Shown here: positions 13,957-20,053 of the stretch, piece by piece
Position numbering within the stretch: position 1 is the first letter of the stretch
Layout: each line of letters opens with the position of its first letter
DNA from: JBBSEZ01 sp038239195
GTDB lineage: Bacteria; Planctomycetota; Planctomycetia; Gemmatales; Gemmataceae
Assembly: GCA_038239195.1 (NCBI GenBank)
Contig: JBBSEZ010000136.1
Coordinates: 1 to 21,584 of the forward strand
Length of the DNA stretch: 21,584 bases
Reading direction: 5' to 3'
Notes under the pieces: generated by a model
The model's database searches: none
Seen by the model: the letters and a program-made list of their open reading frames with translations, nothing else
Told to the model about the DNA's origin: nothing
Made by a program: the position numbers and the translations under genes

Positions 13957-14958
13957 TCACCCGACCTCCATCACCACGCGGATGCCGGCGAAATCGAGCG
14001 ACCCCGAGCCGCTGTAGCCGTCGCGGAAGGCCGAGCGGCAGCACTCGGCGTTGTAGCGGTACGATCCGCCGCGCAGCACCCGAATGCCGCCACTCTTGGG
14101 CCCGGTGGGGTCGCGCTGCGGGCTCGACGTATAGTGTTGATCGTCGTACCAGTCGGCGCACCACTCGCAGAGGTTGCCGTGCAGGTCGAAAAGACCCAGG
14201 ACGTTGGGCGCGTAGGAGCCGACCGCCGAAGGGCGGCGCAGGTTCTTGCCGCGCCGCGCCCCCCCGTAGGGCGACCGGCCGTTGACGTTGGCTTGCTTGG
14301 CCCCCAGCGCGCGGCCGCAGGAGAACGGCAGCGACGACGCCATGGCCCCACGGCAGGCGTACTCCCACTCCGCCTCGGTCGGCAGCCGGTAGCGCCGCCG
14401 GCGCTTCGCTTCTTCGCGCAGCGCCCCCAGCTTCTTGCAAAAGGCGCGCGCGTCTTCCCAGGACACTTTTTCGACCGGAAAAGGCCGCGTATCGAGTTTC
14501 GCCACGGCGTCGCGGCTGTCTCCCCCCGGCGCGAAGGCGCTGGGGTTGTGGCCCACGACGCGCTCGTACTGCTCTTGCGTGACGGGGGTGGCGCCCACGT
14601 AGAACGGGCGCGTGATCTCGACGCGGTGCTGCGGGCCCTCTTTGGGCTGCCGCTTGGCCTCCTCGGGGGGAGAGCCCATGACGAACTGGCCCGCGGGCAC
14701 CAGCGACAGGCTCATCCCGATCGCGTTGACCACGGTCGGGACCAGTGGCCGCGCGCCCTTGGCGATCCGCCAGGCTATCTCTTCCTCCCAGGCCAGCGAC
14801 GAGGGACTGTGCGGCTCTCGGCGCAGGGACAGGTGCAGGCGCAGCAGGTCGCAGCGCGCGTCGCCCTCCTCCTCGAGCTGGTCGGCCAGCGCTTGCCAGG
14901 CGAGCTCGTCGCCGGGGCTGTCGTGGATCGCCTGGAGCAGCACTTCTTTGAGGTCCAT
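13957..14958 (-). CDS. TIGR02996-FGE/SUMF1-like protein, 333 aa
   Basis: Residues 1-55 (MDLKEVLLQAIHDSPGDELA, WQALADQLEEEGDARCDLLR) match the TIGR02996 repeat-companion domain, which is abundant in Gemmata-type genomes. Residues 75-333 form a formylglycine-generating-enzyme-like fold: MSLSLVPAGQFVMGS, PFYVGATPVTQEQYERVVG, PVEKVSWEDARAFCKKLG, YRLPTEAEWEYACRG, NVLGLFDLHGNLCEWCADWY, VLRGGSYRYNAECCRSAFR. Aligning GGSY with human SUMF1 puts Tyr where the first catalytic Cys (C336) stands; the second position is Cys. True FGE activity is therefore doubtful, and many such proteins have other or binding roles. No signal peptide is seen, so it is probably cytoplasmic. It is read in the same direction as the EF-hand operon but separated by 157 bp containing a terminator-like hairpin, so it is likely transcribed separately. 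Confidence 0.9.
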   Translation of the reverse strand: MDLKEVLLQAIHDSPGDELAWQALADQLEEEGDARCDLLRLHLSLRREPHSPSSLAWEEEIAWRIAKGARPLVPTVVNAIGMSLSLVPAGQFVMGSPPEEAKRQPKEGPQHRVEITRPFYVGATPVTQEQYERVVGHNPSAFAPGGDSRDAVAKLDTRPFPVEKVSWEDARAFCKKLGALREEAKRRRRYRLPTEAEWEYACRGAMASSLPFSCGRALGAKQANVNGRSPYGGARRGKNLRRPSAVGSYAPNVLGLFDLHGNLCEWCADWYDDQHYTSSPQRDPTGPKSGGIRVLRGGSYRYNAECCRSAFRDGYSGSGSLDFAGIRVVMEVG

Positions 14959-15067
14959 CGTGGGCCCTCGGGGCGGCCCCGCCTGCGCAGGGCGGATCGG
15001 TCGTCTCCGCGTTTCATTGTACGCCTTCGCGGGGAGGCACGGAGGGGGCGGCCGCGAAACGGAAATA

Positions 15068-15094
15068 GGGCCGCCCTCCGAAGAGGAGCGGCCC
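15068..15094 (-). terminator. Terminator-like hairpin with UUCG loop
   Basis: Read on the minus strand the hairpin has arms GGGCCGCTCCTC and GAGGGCGGCCC around a TTCG loop, a 7-bp plus 4-bp stem with one bulged base. A C(UUCG)G tetraloop is exceptionally stable in RNA. It lies 21 bp beyond the EF-hand stop codon and is followed by TATTTCCGTTT, a short T-rich but imperfect tail. It probably ends the minus-strand operon before the FGE-like gene. Confidence 0.6.
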
Positions 15095-15115
15095 CGTTTC
15101 CGAGTGCCACGGGCC

Positions 15116-16930
15116 TCAGCGCTTCTTGGCGCCCTCGGCCTTCTTGCGCCGCGCCTCGTAGGCGCGCGCCTCGTCGGCGCCGATCAGCCCGTCGCCGTCG
15201 GCGTCGAGCATGCGGAACTCCTCCTGCGTGCCCAGAAACTCCTTCGGCGAGAGGTCTCCGTCGGAGTTGCGGTCCATCTTCGTGAACCACGCCGGCACCG
15301 GCCCCAGCGCCTTGCCGCGCGTCCTCATGCTCGTCGAGCCGCCGAACGGCGTCGGGCGGAAGAAGAAGCGGTTGCCCTGGACCACCGACACGGTGATGCG
15401 CCGCGGGACGTCGTCCTGGGCAATCCCGGCCGGGTGGCGCGCCAGGGGCCCCGCCCGCTCCCAGGCGGTGCGGAACTCGCGCACCGACAGCCGACGGTCG
15501 CCGTTCTCGTCGAGCAGGTCGAACAGGCTGCGGCCGGTATCGTTGACCTGGAGGGTGACGAAACAATCGGAGCCCTGTTCCTGTAAGTCGAGGAAGCCCG
15601 TCAGCTCCTTGCGCGTCAGCTTGCCGTTGCCGTTCTTGTCGGCCATCGGGAAGATCTGGAACAAGAATGGGGCGCCCTGGTTCTCCTTCTCCTGCGCCAG
15701 CTCCACGTAGCCGCGGTCCTTGAAGTCCAGCGCCTTGAACTGCTCCAGGTAGAACCGCCGCGTGTTCTGGTAGCGGCCTCGCCCGCCCTGGTTGTCGTTC
15801 GCCTGGAGCTCCACGCGCGCATCGCCGAACGTCAGCGACACCGCGTTGTCGTCGAGGCGCTTCAGGGCCGCCGCCCCCGCCATCGCCCGCTTCTTCGGGT
15901 TGAACACGTCCACGCGCTTCGGCTGGGCCCGCGTAATCCCGATGCGCCCGATCAGCCCGCCCAGCCCCTTGAGGTTGCCCGCCCGCACCACCAGCTCCAG
16001 GTCGGCGGGCCGGTCGAAGAACCGGGCCAGCTCCTTGAGGTCGAGCTGCCCGTCGCGGTTGGCGTCGAGCCTGTCGAACTGTTCCTTGTCGAGATTGATC
16101 TCCTCCCGGCTCAGCTTGCCGTCCTTGTTCTTGTCGTAGGCGGCCACCAACTGGCGCGCCACCGTCTCGAACGAGCCCGGCCGGACTTCGAGCAGCCCGC
16201 CGGGCGCGACCGGGGCGACGTACCGGAGGTTTCTCTCCAAGGCGACCGGGGCGGCAATAAACCCGCCCGAGTTGCGCCGAGGGGTCAGCTCCTCCAGGCT
16301 GAACACCTCGTCCTCGTCCTCGTCGAGTTTGCGCAAGACCTCCGGCCCGCGCGCCAGCTCCTCCTTGCTCAGCTTGCCGTCCTTGTTGACGTCGAGGTGG
16401 TGGTAGATCAGGTCGTTGACGGCCTTCGTGTTGGCGGCGCTCGAGTTGTTGGAGAACCGCAGCGGCGCGAAGTTGGCCCGGCGATAGTACGCCGTGAACT
16501 CCTCCAGCGTCACCTTGCCGTCCTTGTCGGTGTCGAGCTCGACGAACGTCGCCGTCTGCCCGCGCAGGTTGTTGCCGATCGAGCCCTGCAAATGGCTCTG
16601 CAAGTAGTTGCCGTTGGGCACCCGGCCTTCGACCTCGTTCTTGGTCAGCACGCCATCGCCGTTGCGGTCGAAGTGAGCGAACCACTTCTTCACGTAGTCC
16701 GTCCAGTCGGCGTGGTAGGGCCGCCCGCCGGCCTCGATCCACACCTTCAACAGCACGGGCCGGTCGCTGCCCACGAAGACGTAGTCGAGGTGGTCCTCGA
16801 ACTTCGGAGCGGCCACCTTGGGTGGCGCCGGCGCCTTCTTCGGCACCGGCGGGGCGGCCGAGAAGAGCAGGCCGCCGGCCAGCAGCGGGAGCACGAAGCC
16901 GAGCGCCCAGCTTGTCCGGGAGAGCGTCAC
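15116..16930 (-). CDS. Exported protein with ten EF-hand motifs, 604 aa
   Basis: The start is GTG at 16930, overlapping the upstream TGA as GTGA and opening a signal peptide (VTLSRTSWALGFVLPLLAGG, then LLFSAAPP). Ten DxDxDG-type EF-hand loops begin at about residues 88, 133, 180, 203, 266, 289, 431, 474, 553 and 576. Examples are DRNGDGVLTKNE, DTDKDGKVTLEE, DVNKDGKLSKEE, DKNGNGKLTRKE and DADGDGLIGADE. The fourth (DEDEDEVFSLEE) and eighth (DENGDRRLSVRE) lack the central Gly, so they may bind poorly. Residues 310-420 form an interposed region without loops that could be a separate beta-rich domain. The protein is likely an extracytoplasmic Ca2+ binder working with the DUF1501/DUF1549 partners; what calcium controls is unknown. 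A much longer frame upstream is a shadow of the DUF1501 gene. Confidence 0.92.
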   Translation of the reverse strand: MTLSRTSWALGFVLPLLAGGLLFSAAPPVPKKAPAPPKVAAPKFEDHLDYVFVGSDRPVLLKVWIEAGGRPYHADWTDYVKKWFAHFDRNGDGVLTKNEVEGRVPNGNYLQSHLQGSIGNNLRGQTATFVELDTDKDGKVTLEEFTAYYRRANFAPLRFSNNSSAANTKAVNDLIYHHLDVNKDGKLSKEELARGPEVLRKLDEDEDEVFSLEELTPRRNSGGFIAAPVALERNLRYVAPVAPGGLLEVRPGSFETVARQLVAAYDKNKDGKLSREEINLDKEQFDRLDANRDGQLDLKELARFFDRPADLELVVRAGNLKGLGGLIGRIGITRAQPKRVDVFNPKKRAMAGAAALKRLDDNAVSLTFGDARVELQANDNQGGRGRYQNTRRFYLEQFKALDFKDRGYVELAQEKENQGAPFLFQIFPMADKNGNGKLTRKELTGFLDLQEQGSDCFVTLQVNDTGRSLFDLLDENGDRRLSVREFRTAWERAGPLARHPAGIAQDDVPRRITVSVVQGNRFFFRPTPFGGSTSMRTRGKALGPVPAWFTKMDRNSDGDLSPKEFLGTQEEFRMLDADGDGLIGADEARAYEARRKKAEGAKKR

Positions 16931-18267
16931 GCCAGCACCTCCTTGATCGGCTTGGAGCCGGCGTCGGCGATGCGGATGGGCCGGCCGACGTTCGACATGT
17001 TCTGCTTGGTCGGATCGACGCCCAGCGCTTGCGTCACCGTCGCCAGGAAGTTGGGCACCGACACCGCCTTCTCGGCGACCTTCATGCCGTCGGGCGTGCT
17101 CTTGCCATAGACCTGCCCGCCCTTGATCCCGCCCCCGGCGAGCACCGTCGTCCAGGCGTCGGGGAAGTGGTCGCGGCCGCGCTGGCCGTTCACGATCGGC
17201 GTGCGGCCGAACTCGCCCATCCAGACGATGAGCGTCGAATTGAGCAACGCACGATCCTGCAAGTCCTTCATCAGCGTGGACCAGGCCGGGTCGAGGACGT
17301 TGCACAGCGCCTTGACCTGATCGAAGTTGCGGTCGTGCGTGTCCCAGCCCTGGGGGGCGCCGGGGACGCTGCTCAGCGTGACCTCGACGAACGGCACGCC
17401 GCGCTCGATCAGGCGCCGGGCCAGCAGGCAGCCCTGCCCGAACAGGTTGCGCCCGTAGGCGTCGCGCAGCGCGTCCTTCTCCTCGTGGAGGTCGAACGCC
17501 TTCCGGGCGTCGGTCTTCATCAGGCGCACGGCGCGCTGATACGCCTCGCGGTGGCTCTGCGGCGACACGCCGGGGTGGCGGGCCTCGAAGTCGCCCTGGA
17601 GCCCGCGGAGCAGGTCGAGGCGCGAATCGACCTGCCGGTCGGCGACCTCGCGGGGCGGGACCAGGTCTTGCACCTTGAGCAACTGCTCGTAGGCTCGCTG
17701 CTGGCCGAACCCGAAGCCGGTGTTGCCGACGAACAGTGGCTGATGGCGCGGCCCGAGGAAGCCGGAACTATACGCGCCGGGGCTCAGGTAGGGCGCCGGG
17801 GCGATGCTGACGAAGTTGGGCAGCGCCGCCGAATCGTCGCCCATCTCCTTGGCGAGCGCGGCACCGAGGGCGGGGTACTGAATCCCGCCCTGCGGCAAAT
17901 AGCCCGTGCGCAGGTAGTAGGCGGCGCGCTGGTGGTCCTGCTCCTTGGTGGTCATCGAGCGCACGATCGCCATGCGGTCCACGTGTTTCGCGACCCTGGG
18001 CAGGTGCTCGCCGATCTTGATGCCGGGGACGTTGGTGGCGATCTCCTTGTAGGGCCCGCCGTGTTTGTGCCCGGGCTTGAGGTCGAAGGTGTCGGTCTGC
18101 GCGGCCCCGCCGTTCATCCACAACAGGATACAGGCGCGTTTGCGAATCGGACTGCCGGCGGCGGCGTTGGCCAGGTTCTCCAGCCAGCCGGAGGCGGAGT
18201 GGGCGACGACGCCCGCTGCGGAAAGCTTCAGCCAGTCGCGGCGCGACAGGCGGGGAAGGGTGGACAT
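16927..18267 (-). CDS. DUF1501 protein, 446 aa
   Basis: Second DUF1501 copy in the window, clearly diverged from that at 9247-10701. The N-terminus has a Tat signal (SRRDWLKLSAAGVVAHSASG), predicting folded export. Landmarks are CILLWMNGGAAQTDTFDLKP, PGIKIGEHLPRVAKHVDRMA, IVRSMTTKEQDHQRAAYYLR, GCLLARRLIERGVPFVEVTL, GWDTHDRNFD, LIVWMGEFGRTPIVNGQRGR, DHFPDAWTTVLAGGGIKGGQ and the end DAGSKPIKEVLA. AAGGA lies 8 nt before the ATG at 18267. The stop TGA is shared with the GTG start of the EF-hand gene (GTGA), which implies translational coupling. The gap to the upstream cytochrome gene is 75 bp and is largely filled by a palindromic repeat. Confidence 0.95.
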   Translation of the reverse strand: MSTLPRLSRRDWLKLSAAGVVAHSASGWLENLANAAAGSPIRKRACILLWMNGGAAQTDTFDLKPGHKHGGPYKEIATNVPGIKIGEHLPRVAKHVDRMAIVRSMTTKEQDHQRAAYYLRTGYLPQGGIQYPALGAALAKEMGDDSAALPNFVSIAPAPYLSPGAYSSGFLGPRHQPLFVGNTGFGFGQQRAYEQLLKVQDLVPPREVADRQVDSRLDLLRGLQGDFEARHPGVSPQSHREAYQRAVRLMKTDARKAFDLHEEKDALRDAYGRNLFGQGCLLARRLIERGVPFVEVTLSSVPGAPQGWDTHDRNFDQVKALCNVLDPAWSTLMKDLQDRALLNSTLIVWMGEFGRTPIVNGQRGRDHFPDAWTTVLAGGGIKGGQVYGKSTPDGMKVAEKAVSVPNFLATVTQALGVDPTKQNMSNVGRPIRIADAGSKPIKEVLA

Positions 18268-18292
18268 GGTTTGTTCCTTCGTTCGCGGCCGT

Positions 18293-18329
18293 CCATTTAG
18301 CCGCCGAGCCGAGCTCGGCGGCTAAATGG
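18293..18329. repeat. Palindromic repeat in operon gap (copy B)
   Basis: Perfect 17-bp arms CCATTTAGCCGCCGAGC (18293-18309) and GCTCGGCGGCTAAATGG (18313-18329) surround a 3-nt loop. The inner 15 bp of each arm are identical to those of the 80-bp element at 456-535, here without the internal 50 bp. It starts 13 bp after the DUF1549/1553 stop codon and ends 25 bp before the DUF1501 start. The strong hairpin could attenuate transcription or protect the upstream mRNA. The lack of a T-run argues against a simple terminator. Confidence 0.85.
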
Positions 18330-18342
18330 GCCAGCGTTGGCG

Positions 18343-19959
18343 TCAATGGTTGAGAATGAATTCGGGCGTATTCAACAGCGCCCAGAACACGTCGGAGAGC
18401 GCCTTCTTCTTGTCGCCGCTCACCCCGCCCTTATCGACGTAGCGGGCCAAGTTCGCCAGTTCGTCGCTGCGCGGCTTGCGCGACAGGGCGGAGAGGTAGA
18501 GCGCCTCGATCTTGCCGGTGGTGGTCATGAACGGGGCGGCGTTGATGGCGCCGAGCACCTGACTGCGGTCGGGGTGCGTGGCCTCGGCGATCATCGGGTT
18601 GTTCATCAGCGTCAGCGCCTGCGGGATCGACATGATCGTCTCGGTGCGCTTGTCCTGCGAGGCGAAGCGGTCGAGGAACTCCTGGCGCGGCGAGCCGAAG
18701 TAGAAGAAGCGCTGCCGGCGGTTGACCCCGTCGCGCATGCCCGTCGCCTGAACGATGCTGTCGTAGAGCTGCTCGCCCGACATGCCCTTGATCGGCATGC
18801 GCGCAAACAGGCGCACGTCGGGGGCGGGCCCGTCGTAGGCGCTGCCGAGCTGGTAGGCCTTGCTCATCGCGATGGCACGAACCAGGAACTTGACGTCGTA
18901 GTTGTGCGCGACGAACTGCCGGGCCAACTCGTCCAGCAGTTCGGGGTGCGACGGGAGGTTGACGTCGCTGAAGTCGTCCACCGGATCGACGAGGCCGACG
19001 CCGAAGAAGTGCGCCCAGACGCGGTTCACGGCCGTGCGCGCGAAGAACGGGTTGTCCTTCTGAACCATCCAGTCGGCCAGGGTGGTGCGGGCGCTGACCT
19101 TGAACTGCCAGCGCGGCTCCTTGCCGTCGAGGAAGCGGGCCTGGGCGACGCGGTCGGTCTTGGGGATGACCAGCTCGCGCCGGTCGGCCACCTCGCTCAA
19201 CTGCCCGTTAAAGAACATTCCCTGGCGCGGGGCGCGGATGCCGGCGAAGAACGCGGCCTGCTCCCAGAACTGCTCGCGGGACCACTTCCCGAACGGATGG
19301 TCGTGACACTGGGCGCACTCGAGGCGCACGCCGAGGAAGACGCGCGCCGTGGCGGCGGCGAGGTCTTCCGCCTTGCCTTCCTTGGCCAGGTAGAACGCCA
19401 TCGTCGAGGCGTTGCTGCCCCCGTCGTAGCGGAAGTACATTTGATCGCGACTGTTGGTCATCGGCAGCGCGATGAGCTCGCGCGCCATCTGGTCGTAGGG
19501 GGTGTTGGCGCTGAAGCGCTCGTAGAGCCAGCGCTCGAGGCCAGGGATCATGTAGCGGCGATTGACGTCGGTCATGGCCTCCGGGATGAGGAGGTCGCGC
19601 CAGAGGCTGGCGAAGTTGTTGGCGTAGCCGGGCGTGTCGAGAAGACGATCGATGAGGAGGCGGCGCTTGTCGGGGGACCGGTCGCTGAGGAAGCGACGCA
19701 CCTCCATCGGGGCTGGGATTCGGCCGACGACGTCGAGGTAGGCGCGACGCATGAAGGTGGCGTCGTCGGCCGGCGCCGCCCGCCTGGCGCCCGCGCGGGC
19801 GTGGCCGGCGCCGAGGTATTCGTCGATCTTCGCCGCCAGCTTGACCTCCGCGAACGGGCGCCCTTGCGCCCGCACCGGCGGCGCCCCGGCGTGCGCGGGG
19901 GGCGCCAGCACGGCGCCCGCGGCAACCAGGGTCAGGGCCCAGATGCGTTGACGGACCAT
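18343..19959 (-). CDS. DUF1549-DUF1553 cytochrome c-type protein, 538 aa
   Basis: Shorter relative of the 6265-9231 protein, without PSCyt1 and LamG. The ATG at 19959 is preferred over upstream in-frame starts because GAGGAGGT lies 8 nt before it and a signal peptide follows (MVRQRIWALTLVAAGAVLAP, cleavage near AHA-GA). DUF1549 shows FMRRAYLDVVGRIPAPMEVR and NFASLWRDLLIPEA, then one heme-type motif CAQCH within LECAQCHDHPFGKWSREQFW. DUF1553 shows NPFFARTAVNRVWAHFFGVG, VDDFSDVNLPSHPELLDELA, IAMSKAYQLGS and SIPQALTLMNNPMIA, and ends NTPEFILNH. It probably carries one covalent heme c and is exported. The operon order is WD40, this gene, DUF1501, EF-hand. Its electron-transfer partner is not visible in the window. 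Confidence 0.93.
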   Translation of the reverse strand: MVRQRIWALTLVAAGAVLAPPAHAGAPPVRAQGRPFAEVKLAAKIDEYLGAGHARAGARRAAPADDATFMRRAYLDVVGRIPAPMEVRRFLSDRSPDKRRLLIDRLLDTPGYANNFASLWRDLLIPEAMTDVNRRYMIPGLERWLYERFSANTPYDQMARELIALPMTNSRDQMYFRYDGGSNASTMAFYLAKEGKAEDLAAATARVFLGVRLECAQCHDHPFGKWSREQFWEQAAFFAGIRAPRQGMFFNGQLSEVADRRELVIPKTDRVAQARFLDGKEPRWQFKVSARTTLADWMVQKDNPFFARTAVNRVWAHFFGVGLVDPVDDFSDVNLPSHPELLDELARQFVAHNYDVKFLVRAIAMSKAYQLGSAYDGPAPDVRLFARMPIKGMSGEQLYDSIVQATGMRDGVNRRQRFFYFGSPRQEFLDRFASQDKRTETIMSIPQALTLMNNPMIAEATHPDRSQVLGAINAAPFMTTTGKIEALYLSALSRKPRSDELANLARYVDKGGVSGDKKKALSDVFWALLNTPEFILNH

Positions 19960-19987
19960 CGTCTCCACCTCCTCGGACCTTGGTGCG

Positions 19988-20053
19988 CCCATTGAGCCGA
20001 CCAGCTTGCCGGTCGCGGGGCGCCCCGACCGGCTTGCCGGTCGGCTCAATGGG
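19988..20053. repeat. 66-bp palindromic repeat in operon gap (copy C, related type)
   Basis: Perfect 15-bp outer arms CCCATTGAGCCGACC (19988-20002) and GGTCGGCTCAATGGG (20039-20053), with an inner 8-bp pair GCCGGTCG/CGACCGGC (20008-20015 with 20026-20033). The arms resemble copies A and B (CATTTAGCCG versus CATTGAGCCG) but are not the same. A GACCGGCTTGCCGGTC palindrome is nested in the right half. The element abuts the TAA of the WD40 gene with no spacer and ends 28 bp before the cytochrome start. Its placement mirrors copy B: directly 3' of a gene, within the operon. Confidence 0.85.

Noticed and set aside
18337..19995. 552-aa plus-strand frame opposite the DUF1549/1553 gene
   Set aside because: Val/Gly/Glu-rich antisense translation, without motifs, of a well-supported minus-strand gene.
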